From positions 124,001 through 188,000 of the forward strand of contig JACTNA010000029.1 of NCBI GenBank assembly GCA_014584315.1: 64,000 nucleotides of DNA, in the 5' to 3' direction. The translations under genes were made by a program, and so were the position numbers. Shown piece after piece: positions 7,632 through 16,364 of this stretch. Below the pieces are notes generated by a model. It was not told the origin of the DNA and searched no databases. It was given only the letters and a program-made list of their open reading frames with translations. How positions within the stretch are numbered: position 1 is the first letter of the stretch; each line of letters opens with the position of its first letter. The DNA is from Planctomycetota bacterium (GTDB lineage Bacteria > Planctomycetota > Phycisphaerae > Phycisphaerales > UBA1924).

Positions 7632-8453
7632 TCAGGGAGCGGGCACAGGCGGGACGCCTGTGCCACCGTTGCGGTCGGGTGTGTCGCCGTTCTTCGCCAC
7701 GCGCTTGACGGCCTTGTTGGCGATGTGGCCGATGACGGCGATGACGGCGACGGCGAGGACGATGCCGCTGACGATCATCCAGAGCGGGCGGGTCTCCTCG
7801 CGGTTGGTGAGGTCCTGGATCTGCGTGGCGACGTAGACGGCCGCGGCGGTGCGCGGGGCCATGCCGAGTGCGGTGCCGATGACGAAGGCGCGCTTGCCGA
7901 CGCCCGTCGTTGCCATGACGAAGTTGGTGATGGCGAAGGGTGAGTTGGGCGGGACGCGCAGGAGGGCGACGATGCCGAGGGTGCGCCAGAACCCGTGGCC
8001 GATGAGGGCCTCGCGGACGGCGCGGGCCTTGCGGTTCTCCTCGATGAGGCGCTCGACGCGGTCGCGCGAGGCGGTGCGGGCGACGACGTAGCCGACCATC
8101 GACGCGCCGACGAAGCCCGCGAGCGCGGCGGGGAAGCCGAGCGCGAAGCCGAACGCCCAGCCCGCGAGGATGGCCTGCGAGTACGTCGGCAGGACGCCGA
8201 AGCCCGCGCTGAAGATGAAGATCGCGATGTAGAGGGCGTAGCCGAGGGCCTGGTGGTGCGTCAGCCAGTCGGCGATGGTGTTGATGTTGGCGAGCAGCAG
8301 GAAGCCGCCGAGCGGGGGCATGATGAGCCACGCGACGCCGAGCCAGCCGGCGGGACCCATGCGCCGGAAGACCTCGCCGGCGCGGATCTTCGGCTCGGGG
8401 CCGGGCGTCTCGGGCGTCGTGCTGTCGGTCGGCTTCGCTTCGTCCGCGGGCAT
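7632..8453 (-). CDS. VTT-domain (DedA/TVP38/TMEM64) membrane protein
   Basis: A 273-residue integral membrane protein of the VTT superfamily, members of which include DedA-type half-transporters implicated in lipid-carrier flipping and envelope homeostasis. After a short polar N-terminus rich in Pro/Glu it has several hydrophobic helices and the family's central glycine-rich segment (GFGVLPTYSQAILAGWAFGFALG), then GFVGASMVGYVVAR and the PPNSPFAITNFVMATTG re-entrant-type motif. The start at 8453 (ATG) was chosen over an in-frame GTG at 8486. The last residues (GGTGVPPVPAP) are encoded by a dispersed palindromic repeat at 7642-7664 and are probably not part of the ancestral protein. Substrate unknown. 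Confidence 0.85.
   Translation of the reverse strand: MPADEAKPTDSTTPETPGPEPKIRAGEVFRRMGPAGWLGVAWLIMPPLGGFLLLANINTIADWLTHHQALGYALYIAIFIFSAGFGVLPTYSQAILAGWAFGFALGFPAALAGFVGASMVGYVVARTASRDRVERLIEENRKARAVREALIGHGFWRTLGIVALLRVPPNSPFAITNFVMATTGVGKRAFVIGTALGMAPRTAAAVYVATQIQDLTNREETRPLWMIVSGIVLAVAVIAVIGHIANKAVKRVAKNGDTPDRNGGTGVPPVPAP
7642..7664. repeat. Palindromic dispersed repeat inside the VTT gene's 3' end
   Basis: Two perfect 10-base arms, GGCACAGGCG and CGCCTGTGCC, separated by three bases. Variants occur at 37896-37918 and 41657-41679. In this copy it is translated as the GTGVPPVP tail of the VTT membrane protein. Confidence 0.8.
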
Positions 8454-8495
8454 GGGCGAAGCATACCGGTTGTGCCCCACCGACACGCACGCCCC

Positions 8496-9557
8496 TCACC
8501 GCCCGGGCGCGGCGGAGGCCGGGGTTCCGATCCAGACGACGGCCTGGGTGCGCGTGAAGGTGGCGCGTCCGGCGATGTAGACGCGCCCGGCGTGGAAGTC
8601 GATGTCGTCGGCGTTGGAGCCGCCGGGGGAGCCGGGGACGTACTGGTGCAGGTCGTGGAAACTGTCGGGGTCGTCGCCGAACCAGATGCCCGCTCGCCCG
8701 TTGGACCGGCCGACGTGCAGATCGCCGGTCGTGGCGAACATGTAGGAACTCTCGCCGGGATGGAAGGAGGGGTGCATGTCGATCCAGCTCTCGGGCGTGT
8801 CGTGCCAGAGGATGGCGTGGTTCCTGAGGGGTTGGAAGAGCAGGGCGTTCCCGACCTGCGCTCCCGGCGCCATGCCGTTGATCTGCGAGGTCTTGAACGA
8901 TCCGCCGGGGTCGTGCATCACCACGGCCGAGGCGGCGCTGCCCTTCCAGAGCACGGCCACGATTGTCCCCTGCATGGCGGCCCAGCCGCCCTGCCAGAAG
9001 CCGTCTGTGGCGAGTGCCCAAGACCAGCCTGCGCCGGAAGGGTTGAGATCGATCACGGACTTCGGGTCGCCGTTGAACCAGACCGCGGCGTGTGATTGAC
9101 CTGACGAGTGACAAATGTTGCCGACCTGTTGATTGCCGCAGACATCGGTTACGCTCGAGCAGTGAAACGGCGGCCCGGGATCGAGGTCGATAAAGCTCGC
9201 CGATGTATGAAGCCAAAGCGCGGCGTGCGTAATCTGCAACTGCTGATTGGAGACAGTGCCGCCTTGACTCCTGTTATCCGCTCCATACACCCTGCTCCCA
9301 GGCCAGCCGGGCGGAGTCAACAGAATCAGCGGCCTAACGCGGCTTGGCCAGAGTGATGCGCCCTTGATGTCCGGGTCGTCGCCTGCCTCGATGTACCCTG
9401 AGACACCGGAAAGCGAGACGCCGTAGGCCTCGGAGCGGTAGGCCCCCGGCGGGTGGAGGACGATGGCACGCCACGTGTACGTGGTCTGGGCCGCGAGGCT
9501 GGAGGCCAGTCCGGCGAGCGCAAGAGAACAAACGGCCGCGGGGCGCGGGGGGCACAT
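8496..9557 (-). CDS. Secreted repeat protein, probably an extracellular beta-propeller-like protein
   Basis: A 353-residue protein with a clear signal peptide (AAVCSLALAGLASSLAAQ, cleavage before TTYTW). The mature part contains at least four degenerate repeats of roughly 45-60 residues, each built around A-x-hydrophobic-W followed by S-x-x-D-L/M-x-P: ALWLHTSASFIDLDPG, AVWFNGDPKSVIDLNP, AILWHDTPESWIDMHP and AGIWFGDDPDSFHDLHQYVP. Such Trp/Asp/Pro repeats are common in planctomycete extracellular proteins related to the HAF-repeat type, so a propeller fold is likely but not proven. No catalytic motif is visible. Transcribed divergently from the frameshifted dockerin protein at 9887. The middle of the gene is noticeably less GC-rich than its neighbours. 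Confidence 0.7.
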   Translation of the reverse strand: MCPPRPAAVCSLALAGLASSLAAQTTYTWRAIVLHPPGAYRSEAYGVSLSGVSGYIEAGDDPDIKGASLWPSRVRPLILLTPPGWPGSRVYGADNRSQGGTVSNQQLQITHAALWLHTSASFIDLDPGPPFHCSSVTDVCGNQQVGNICHSSGQSHAAVWFNGDPKSVIDLNPSGAGWSWALATDGFWQGGWAAMQGTIVAVLWKGSAASAVVMHDPGGSFKTSQINGMAPGAQVGNALLFQPLRNHAILWHDTPESWIDMHPSFHPGESSYMFATTGDLHVGRSNGRAGIWFGDDPDSFHDLHQYVPGSPGGSNADDIDFHAGRVYIAGRATFTRTQAVVWIGTPASAAPGR

Positions 9558-9886
9558 GGCTCCAATCTACACCACGTGCCGGTTCAGTCCAAGGGTCATG
9601 TGAGCGCGTGCGGGCGTCGATCGCGGTGTCGTTCTCGGGCCTGGGGGCGTCCGGTGCCGGCCAGTCACGCGACGAAGGGCGGGCGTGCGTCATCGGCGGC
9701 GCTGACGCCGGGCGACGGCTCGGAGGATTCGCTTTGCCCGGCGGGGACGGCGCGGTAATCTGCCGATGCGAGGAGGCGTGCGGTGAGGCTCGCTCGCGGG
9801 CGCCGGGAGTGCGCGGCCCGGTCCGCGCCCGGGCATCCGCTCGGGGCGTGTGGCGAGCGCACGCGCGTCGCCGGAAGGGAGTGTCG
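9558..9886. other. Divergent intergenic region, 329 bp
   Basis: Separates two divergent secreted-protein genes and so should hold both promoters. I see no convincing coding frame, RNA gene or repeat. The right end carries a good ribosome binding site (GGAAGGGA) for the gene at 9887. Confidence 0.5.
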
Positions 9887-11106
9887 ATGCGTGTGCGGGG
9901 CGCGGTGATCGGGATCGTCGCGTTCGGCGCGGGCCTGGGCGTTCCCGCATCGGCCCAGATCGTCATCGTGGGCACACCGGCCCGCATGGGACCGGTCGAT
10001 GGCGACGGGCCGCGCCGCGCCGCGGACCTGATCGCGCGCGGCGGTGGGGCGGGCGCGCAGGCGGTCGCGCCCGGCGGCAGACTCGTCGCCCACATCAACG
10101 GCGAGGCCCGCGCCGTCCGCCCCCCCTCGCCGGCGAGACGACGGGCGCCGGCGTCGTGCTCAGCGACGGGCTGAGCGACCGGATCATCGTCGTGCTCCGC
10201 GACCCGGACCCGCACCTCGGCGGCCGGTACAACCGCGGCCTGCCCGTGGCGGTGTACTCGGACGATGGCGAGTTGTGGGAGCCGATCAATGGCCTCGATC
10301 CGGTGCGCATCGGGCACGAACAGATCGAAGCCGCGACGACGGGGGCGAGCGGAGCCGGTGACACCCCCTGCAACGTGGACCGCCGCAACCACGCCCCGAG
10401 CGTGGCCGTGGACCGCTCCTTGTCGCCGAACGACGTCTACGTCGCGTTCTGCGCACGCTCCGCGCAAGGCTCGACCAACACGGACGTCTTCATCCACAGG
10501 AGCCGCGATCGCGGTGCATCGTTCGACGCCACGGACCTGCTCCAACTCACGGACGCAAGGCTCGGCGTGGACGTCGGCGACGACGGCGTGGACCAGTTCG
10601 TCCCCGCGATCGCCGTGGACACCTGCGGCGGGATCAACCTGATGTTCTACGACAACCGCCACGACCCGGACCGGACGGACGGCGTGGAACTGGTGGACGT
10701 GTACTACGCGCGGATCATGGGCTTCGGGACGGCGACGCCGTCGGTGCAGCAGTGGAGGCTGACGCCGCAGTCGATCCGCGTGGACGACCTGCCGGCCTCG
10801 GCGTTCCTGGGCGACTATCACAACCTCGCGGCGTCGTCGGACGGCAAGACGATCTACGCGGCCTACATCGGGCGCGACCCGAGCGGCGGGGAGCGGGCGT
10901 GCTACCTGCACCGGATCAACATCAACTGCATCGGGTTCGCGTCGGACTTCACGGGCGACGGCGAGGTGGACGGCTCGGACCTGACGGCGTTCATGGCCGC
11001 GGCGGCGTCGAAGGACCCCTCGGCCGACCTGAACCTCGACTGGTCGGTGGACGATCAGGACGTGACGCTGTTCCTGAAGTGGTTCGACGCGGAGAAGGGC
11101 AAGTAA
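9887..11106 (+). pseudogene. Frameshifted secreted sialidase-like protein with C-terminal dockerin-like domain
   Basis: The ATG at 9887, preceded by GGAAGGGA, encodes a signal peptide (MRVRGAVIGIVAFGAGLGVP, then ASA) and continues to a run of seven cytosines at 10120-10126. Past that run the coding frame moves by -1 and remains open to a TAA at 11104-11106. The second part contains BNR/sialidase-like strands (HAPSVAVDRSLSPNDVYVAF, FIHRSRDRGASFD) and ends with a dockerin-like pair of Ca-binding loops, DFTGDGEVDGSDLTAFM and DLNLDWSVDDQDVTLFL. Dockerin-like modules in this phylum are often the cell-surface or secretion tail. A missing C in the assembly, a true frameshift mutation, or slippage that restores the frame would all look like this. 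The product is not recognisable as a specific enzyme because the catalytic arginines of a sialidase were not identified. Confidence 0.7.
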
Positions 11107-11114
11107 GAAGAAGA

Positions 11115-11133
11115 CGGGGCCTGCAAGGCCCCG
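11115..11133. terminator. Hairpin between convergent genes
   Basis: A 7-bp perfect stem (CGGGGCC / GGCCCCG) with a TGCAA loop lies 9 bp after the stop of the dockerin protein and 55 bp before the stop of the convergent DUF4139 gene. There is no T tract, so factor-independent termination is only possible. The right half is shared with 38295-38312 (CCTGCAAGGCCCCGCCCC), so this may be a dispersed repeat. Confidence 0.45.
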
Positions 11134-11188
11134 CCCCAGCGGCGAGCCGCCGGTCGGCTTGGAGTTGGACCGCGTGATTGTCGCGTGT

Positions 11189-13009
11189 TCAGCCCTCGGA
11201 GCCGAGGCCGGCGATGGTCATCTGGCGGTCGTACTCGAGGCGGAAGGTGTATTCGAAGGATGCGGCGTCGTCGCCGATGCTCCGGGCGTCGGCGTTCGCG
11301 TCCCAGCGGAGCAGGCCGTGCTTGCGTTCGTCGCGCTGGTAGGCGGCGTCGCGGCTGAGCGCGTCCTCGCCCTTGAGGAGGGTGACCTTGATCTCGCTGC
11401 CCCGTGAGGAGGGGAGCCGATCGACGAGCCGGACGTTCGCGGGGCTCGCGCCGTAGTTCTCGAGGGTGAGGCGGTAGGCGAGATCGACGATGCGGTTGCC
11501 GCCCTGGACCTGCTCGGTCTTCTCGACGAGTTCGCGTGAGGCGCGGAGGGAGGCGTCGATGCCGAAGCCGAGGGTGAAGGACTCGCCGGAGGCGATGAGG
11601 GGGAGTTCGTCGTGGCCGACGAATCGGCCGGCGACGTAGGTCGAGACGGGGCCGGGGAGCAGAGGCATGTCGCTGGTGTTCACGAGGCGCGCCTCGTCGT
11701 AGACCTGCGACGTGAGGACGGGGGCGGCGAGTTTGTAGAACTCGGCGGGCATGGTGAGGGCGGCGATCTGCACGCCCTGGCGGTCGGCGCGGCTGGGGAG
11801 GCTGGTTCGCCCGCGGACTGAGTAGGTGACGCTGAGTTGGTCCTCGGGGCGTGGCGTGGCGGCCGCCACCTGCCGGGCGATGCTGCCGCGGGCGAGGACG
11901 TCGAGGAGTTGGAGGTCGTTGGCGACGCGGTTGAGTTCGTCGTCGAACTGACGGCGTCCCCCGCCCGCGCTCTCTTTGTCGCCCGGGGCGACGTAGCCGG
12001 TGAAGGTGTTGCGATCCCGCTCGACGTGGGCGCGCCTCGAATAGAGGTCCTCGCGCGCGTCCGCGAGTTCGCCGCGGCCGAGGAGTTGTTGCTGGGCCAC
12101 GGCCTGCGGGGCGGCGAGGGGGATGAGGGAGACCGGCATCGTGGAGAGCGTCGGGGCGCGGGCGACGAGTGATGGAGTGGCGGTCGAGAGCGTCATGGCG
12201 ACGTCGCTCCAGTCCTCGCCGCTGGTCTGCTGGATGGCGGCGAAGTACTCGACCACGACCGTGCCGAAGTTCTCGTCGGTGCGGACGGTGTAGGACGGCT
12301 CCCAGGTGGCGTTGGCGACGAGGTAGCGGATGCGGAACTCGCCGGACTCGGGGGCGGTGAGGTTGACGAGAACGACGGCCTCGCGGGCGGTGGTCGCGCC
12401 GCGACCGGCCAGGAGCGACCGTTCGCGCTGGAGCAGCCGGACCTCCTCGGCGAGGGCGCGGGCCTCCTCGGTGTGCTCGAGGTGCTCGATCGAGAGACGG
12501 GCGCGCTCGGCGAAGATGAACTCCGAGAGCGAGCGGATGGTATCGGCGTTCAGCACGCCGCTGCGCAGTTCGGCCGTGGCGGTCGCGCCCGCGAACTGCT
12601 CGAGCGAGGCGAGATAGGCGAGCTGCTGCTGGATGAGGGCGGCCCGCTGCTGGTTGGCCCGCTCGCGCTTCTGGGCGTCGGCGATGCGGTCGTCGATGGC
12701 GCGCACCTCGTCGCGCACGTCGCGCTCGACCGGGCGCACGCGGTATCGGACGGAGCGCACCTCGACGCCCGCGCCGGCGTCCGCGAAGAGGCTCTCGGGC
12801 AGGATCGCGTCGGGGAGGTCGGTGACGACGACTTCGCGCAGGCCCTGCCCGCCGCCGACGTCGACGGCCCGGGCCACGAGGGCGCGCCCGCGGTAGACGG
12901 TGACCTCGTCGATGCGACCCGCGGTCTCGCGGCTCTGCTGCCCCCACGCGCACCCGGCCGCCAGCACGAGGCACGCCACGCCCATCGCCCGCCGATCGAT
13001 CCTGTTCAT
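11189..13009 (-). CDS. DUF4139/DUF4140 (MuiA-like) exported protein
   Basis: A 606-residue protein of the mucoidy-inhibitor MuiA-like group. It begins with an export signal that reads as a lipobox (VACLVLAAGC, Cys20), then the DUF4140 start (IDEVTVYRGRALVARAVDVG), a coiled-coil spacer (about residues 100-200, rich in Glu/Arg/Gln), and the DUF4139 beta-rich part (ATWEPSYTVRTDENFGTVVV, SGEDWSDVAMTLSTATP, RLVDRLPSSRGSEIKVTLL). GGAGAC precedes the ATG at 13009 and decides the start. Family function is unknown; members are thought to be envelope-associated. It ends facing the dockerin gene, with a hairpin in between. Whether it is lipidated or cleaved at AWG-QQ by signal peptidase I cannot be told from sequence. 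Confidence 0.82.
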   Translation of the reverse strand: MNRIDRRAMGVACLVLAAGCAWGQQSRETAGRIDEVTVYRGRALVARAVDVGGGQGLREVVVTDLPDAILPESLFADAGAGVEVRSVRYRVRPVERDVRDEVRAIDDRIADAQKRERANQQRAALIQQQLAYLASLEQFAGATATAELRSGVLNADTIRSLSEFIFAERARLSIEHLEHTEEARALAEEVRLLQRERSLLAGRGATTAREAVVLVNLTAPESGEFRIRYLVANATWEPSYTVRTDENFGTVVVEYFAAIQQTSGEDWSDVAMTLSTATPSLVARAPTLSTMPVSLIPLAAPQAVAQQQLLGRGELADAREDLYSRRAHVERDRNTFTGYVAPGDKESAGGGRRQFDDELNRVANDLQLLDVLARGSIARQVAAATPRPEDQLSVTYSVRGRTSLPSRADRQGVQIAALTMPAEFYKLAAPVLTSQVYDEARLVNTSDMPLLPGPVSTYVAGRFVGHDELPLIASGESFTLGFGIDASLRASRELVEKTEQVQGGNRIVDLAYRLTLENYGASPANVRLVDRLPSSRGSEIKVTLLKGEDALSRDAAYQRDERKHGLLRWDANADARSIGDDAASFEYTFRLEYDRQMTIAGLGSEG

Positions 13010-13109
13010 CGCATGTCTCCGTGTTCGCGTCTGTCGCGACGCATCCACGGTACGGGCGAAGGGGCGTTGCGCGCGCAACGGCGGTGTAACACGGCGATCG
13101 AAGGCCGGG

Positions 13110-13448
13110 CTACGGACCGAGCAGCCCGCGCAGTTTCTCGATGAGCGGGGGCAGATCGGCGTGCGCGGTGTCGTACAGACGGCCGGGATCAACGGCCGGG
13201 TAGACATGGATCATGAAGTTGCGGAAGTGGCGGATCTCACCCCACTCGACCCGGGGGTTTGCGTCCCGCACGGACTCCGGCACATGGGAGACGGCCTCAC
13301 CGAGACGAACGAAGGCGTAGCAGACGGCGAAGACGACCTGTTCGTCGGCACGGAACGAGTCGCGGTCGAGATCTCCGATGAAGCGCAGAATGCGCTCGGC
13401 GTCCTCGATCTTGACGCGAACGCGCTCTCGCCAGGCGTCATGCGACAC
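13110..13448 (-). CDS. HepT-like toxin (DUF86 RNase domain)
   Basis: HepT proteins are HEPN-fold ribonuclease toxins held in check by an MNT-type nucleotidyltransferase antitoxin. This 112-residue protein has the helical DUF86 pattern and an intact RX4HXY motif in RHFRNFMIHVYPAVD (Arg-Asn-Phe-Met-Ile-His-Val-Tyr), the catalytic centre and the site modified by the antitoxin in characterised pairs. The start is taken as GTG at 13448, giving VSHDAWRERVRVKIEDAERI, which overlaps the antitoxin stop by 11 bases; an upstream in-frame start would overlap the antitoxin by about 70 bases. The overlap argues for coupled expression with the MNT gene just upstream. Confidence 0.86.
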   Translation of the reverse strand: MSHDAWRERVRVKIEDAERILRFIGDLDRDSFRADEQVVFAVCYAFVRLGEAVSHVPESVRDANPRVEWGEIRHFRNFMIHVYPAVDPGRLYDTAHADLPPLIEKLRGLLGP

Positions 13449-13740
13449 GGCAGAGATCTCTGCTGATCGCCGCTCTGAAGGAATCGGACAGGCCCGCGTG
13501 ATTCTCAACGAGGTCCACGCCCCGCCCGAGCAGGGACTCCAGGCGAGTGAGCAGACGCGCGAGTGTCAGGAGCGTGACTCGGGCGTCCGGCTCGAACTCG
13601 ACGAGGATGTCGGTGTCGCTTCCCGGGCGGGCCTCGCCCCGCGCGACGGATCCAAACAGTGCGAGAGACCGGACGGCAAACTCCCGCCGGAGTTCCGGGA
13701 GTGCGTCGCGGAGCGTTGCCATGATTCGGTCCCGTTCCAT
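13438..13740 (-). CDS. MNT-domain nucleotidyltransferase antitoxin (MntA-like)
   Basis: A 100-residue minimal nucleotidyltransferase. The defining motif is intact: LFGSVARGEARPGSDTDILV, i.e. GSx10-13DxD with both metal-binding aspartates (the DTD of GSDTDILVEF). In studied MNT-HEPN systems this protein AMPylates the tyrosine of the HepT RX4HXY motif and blocks the RNase. The gene overlaps its HepT partner by 11 bases and precedes it, the usual order. ATG at 13740 is used; an ATG at 13722 is an alternative. The 144 bp upstream, shared with the divergent MBL gene at 13885, should hold its promoter. Confidence 0.88.
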   Translation of the reverse strand: MERDRIMATLRDALPELRREFAVRSLALFGSVARGEARPGSDTDILVEFEPDARVTLLTLARLLTRLESLLGRGVDLVENHAGLSDSFRAAISRDLCRVA

Positions 13741-13884
13741 CTGTGCCGGTGTAAGTGTATCGGTTGGCGGGCGGTCGCGCCGGCGTTGACGCCGGGCCTG
13801 CCCGCGGTACGATCGGTGGACGGGCGGCGCGGCCGCCCGTGAGATGCACCACGCCGGGCGGCAGCCCGACGCCGGAGCCTTCCG

Positions 13885-14841
13885 ATGCTGCCCAAGCCCC
13901 CGCCGCGGGAGCCGCCGCTCGGGTTCCTCTACATCCCGCCCTTCCGCGTGCAGGGCCTGTCCGTCGCGGGCGAGGCCACCTGCGTGCAGGTCCCGGAACT
14001 CGACGTCTGCTTCGACATGGGCGCGTGCCCGCGTCCGATGCTGGCGAGCCGGTTCGTCGCGGTCTCCCACGGGCACATGGACCACGTCGGCTCGCTGGCG
14101 TACTACTGCTCGCAGCGCCGGTTCCAGGGGATGGGCACCGGCACGATCGTCTGCGACGAGCGCCTCGCCCCCGCCGTCCACAAGATGATGGCAGGGTTCA
14201 TCGAGATCGAGCAGCAGCGCACGCCCTACGAGATCGTCGCGCTCGCCGACGGCGGCCAGGTCGAGATCAAGAACAACGTCTTCCTGCGCGGGTTCCACAC
14301 CGAGCACACCTCGCCCTCGATGGGATACTCGGTCGTCGAGCGGCGGAGCAAGCTGCGCCCCGAGTACACGGACTTCCCGCAGGAGAAACTCCGCGAACTG
14401 CGCGAGCGCGGCGTGGAGATCACGCGGACGCTGGAGATCCCGCTCATCGCGTACCTGGGCGACACCGCGCCCGGGCCGCACCTCGTGCGCGAGGACGTGC
14501 GCCGGGCGAAGATCATCATCACGGAGTGCACGTTCTTCGACGCGGACCACCGCGAGCGTGCCAAGGTCGGCAAGCACCTGCACCTCGAGGACATGGCCGA
14601 GTGGTTGCGCGTCTGCGAGTGCGAGGCCATGGTGGTCGTGCACGTCTCGCGGCGCACGCACCTGGGCGAAGCATCGTCGCGGCTGGCGGAGCGGCTCGGA
14701 CCGGAACAGGCTTCACGGGTCCACTTCCTGATGGACCACCGCGCGGCCCGGGCGCGCTACGAGCGGCAGTTGCTGGAGGCCGGCGTCGAGCCTGACCCGC
14801 GCCAGGCACGCGCCAGGGGCAATTCGACCGAGCGGGGTTGA
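13885..14841 (+). CDS. MBL-fold metallo-hydrolase, RNase Z-like
   Basis: A 318-residue metallo-beta-lactamase-fold protein. The zinc-binding motif is SHGHMDHVGS (His62, His64, Asp66, His67), with later metal-site segments GFHTEHTSPSMGYSV, AYLGDTAPG and TECTF(FDADH), and a final VVHVSRRTHL. The GDT and the late ECTF...HxH arrangement are those of the RNase Z/ElaC side of the family, but the first ~45 residues and the short exosite region are unlike canonical tRNA 3'-endonuclease, so an assignment of tRNA processing would be inference. GGAG lies 7 bases before the ATG. It is followed after 145 bp by dnaA on the same strand. Confidence 0.8.
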   Translation: MLPKPPPREPPLGFLYIPPFRVQGLSVAGEATCVQVPELDVCFDMGACPRPMLASRFVAVSHGHMDHVGSLAYYCSQRRFQGMGTGTIVCDERLAPAVHKMMAGFIEIEQQRTPYEIVALADGGQVEIKNNVFLRGFHTEHTSPSMGYSVVERRSKLRPEYTDFPQEKLRELRERGVEITRTLEIPLIAYLGDTAPGPHLVREDVRRAKIIITECTFFDADHRERAKVGKHLHLEDMAEWLRVCECEAMVVVHVSRRTHLGEASSRLAERLGPEQASRVHFLMDHRAARARYERQLLEAGVEPDPRQARARGNSTERG

Positions 14842-14986
14842 CACAGGGCGGGTCGTGGATTAGGTTTGGCTCCCCCGGGCAACGGCCCCTGTCCGCCGGC
14901 GTTGATGGGAGGATCAGCGGCAGGCGACGCCCCGGCATCGTGTCCGTTCGTTCATCCGCTCACGCCCGCCCCGAGGCAGGTCGTCC
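14842..14986. other. dnaA upstream region without visible oriC signals
   Basis: This 145-bp gap before dnaA was read for DnaA boxes (TTATNCACA and one-mismatch forms) and for an AT-rich unwinding element. None is apparent; the region is GC-rich throughout apart from GGATTAGGTTTGG. A possible promoter for dnaA must lie here, but no sigma-70 hexamers stand out. Confidence 0.4.
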
Positions 14987-16315
14987 ATGTCTGACCCTGA
15001 TCGTCCGATCTGGGACGCCGTGCTTGCGCACCTGCGCGCGGCGCAACCCGGCCTGTGCCGACGATGGTTCGACGAACTCGAGCCGCTCGGCGTGCGCGGC
15101 GGATCGCTCGTGGTCCGCGCGCACTCGCCCTTCCACCGCGACTACCTGCGCCGGTACTGCCTCGACGCCTTCAACGACGCCATCCGCACCGTGACGGGGC
15201 GCCTGATCGGCGCGCGGTTCATCGGGCCGGACGAGCGACCGGACGAGGCCCCGGCCGCCCCCTCCGCCAGGCCCGCCGCGAAAGCCGGCGACTCGCTCCC
15301 CATCAACCCGGACTACGGGTTCGATTCGTTCGTCGTCGGCCCGAGCAACCGGCTGGCGCACGCGGCGGCGGTCGCGGTCGGGGCGAACCCGGGGCACGCC
15401 TACAACCCGCTCTTCATCCACGGCGGGGTCGGGCTGGGCAAGACGCACCTGCTCCAGGCGATCTGCCTGACGATCCACGAGAACGATCCGGCCGCGACGA
15501 TCTGCTACCTCTCGTGCGAGGGGTTCGTCACGCAGTTCATGGAGGCGGTGCAGGGCGGGCGGATGACGGACTTCCGCCACCGCTTCCGCGACGTGGACGT
15601 GCTGGTGATCGACGACGTCCACTTCCTCGGGTCGAAGGACCGCACGCAGGAGGAGTTCTTCCACACCTTCAACAGCCTCTACCAGGCGAACAAGCAGATC
15701 GTGCTCTCGTCGGACGCGCCGCCGGAGCAGATCCCGGACCTCGAGGAGCGGCTGGTGTCGCGGTTCAAGTGGGGGCTGGTGGCGCACGTCGAGCCGCCGG
15801 ACTACGAGACGCGCGTGGCCATCCTCAAGACGAAGGCGGGCATCCGCGGGCTGGACCTGCCCGACAACGCGGCGTACTTCATCGCCGAGCGGGTCGACAC
15901 CAACATCCGCGAACTGGAAGGCGCGATCGTCCGCCTGCAGATCCAGTCGAGCGTGGAGGGCAGGCCGATCGACCTCGAGATGTCGCGGGCCAGCCTGGGC
16001 GCTGGGCGCGGCCCGACACGGACGACCGTCCAGACGATCGTCGACGCCGTGACGAACTTCTACGACGTGCGACTGGCGGACCTGCAATCGAAGCGCCGGG
16101 CGCGATCCGTCGCGCTGCCGCGGCAGGTCTGCATGTACCTCGCACGCCGGCACACGCAGCACTCGCTGGGCGAGATCGGCGGGTACTTCGGCGGGCGCGA
16201 CCACACGACCGTGCTGCACGCCGTCAAGATCGTCGGGCACCGACGCGACCACGACCCGGACTTCGAGCGGGTCGTGCGGACGCTCGAGAGCAGAATCCTG
16301 CGGCCGGGCGGGTGA
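14987..16315 (+). CDS. dnaA: Chromosomal replication initiator protein DnaA
   Basis: 442 residues with all four DnaA regions. Domain I is short (LAHLRAAQPGLCRRWFDELE), domain II is an Ala/Pro-rich linker (about residues 80-100), domain III is the AAA+ core with Walker A GGVGLGKTHLLQA, Walker B VLVIDDVHFLGSK and the arginine-containing SRFKWGLVA, and domain IV is the DNA-binding helix-turn-helix with the signature FGGRDHTTVLHAVK. The protein binds DnaA boxes and melts the origin. It is flanked by an MBL-fold gene and a convergent clpC rather than dnaN/recF, so this is not the common dnaA operon. Regulatory boxes were not seen upstream. Confidence 0.97.
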   Translation: MSDPDRPIWDAVLAHLRAAQPGLCRRWFDELEPLGVRGGSLVVRAHSPFHRDYLRRYCLDAFNDAIRTVTGRLIGARFIGPDERPDEAPAAPSARPAAKAGDSLPINPDYGFDSFVVGPSNRLAHAAAVAVGANPGHAYNPLFIHGGVGLGKTHLLQAICLTIHENDPAATICYLSCEGFVTQFMEAVQGGRMTDFRHRFRDVDVLVIDDVHFLGSKDRTQEEFFHTFNSLYQANKQIVLSSDAPPEQIPDLEERLVSRFKWGLVAHVEPPDYETRVAILKTKAGIRGLDLPDNAAYFIAERVDTNIRELEGAIVRLQIQSSVEGRPIDLEMSRASLGAGRGPTRTTVQTIVDAVTNFYDVRLADLQSKRRARSVALPRQVCMYLARRHTQHSLGEIGGYFGGRDHTTVLHAVKIVGHRRDHDPDFERVVRTLESRILRPGG

Positions 16316-16364
16316 TGGTCGGCCGGCACAGGGAGGACGCCGGCGCCAAGGGCGTCGAACGAAA

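Noticed and set aside
14842-14986. Chromosomal origin next to dnaA
   Set aside because: No DnaA boxes or AT-rich element could be found on either strand.
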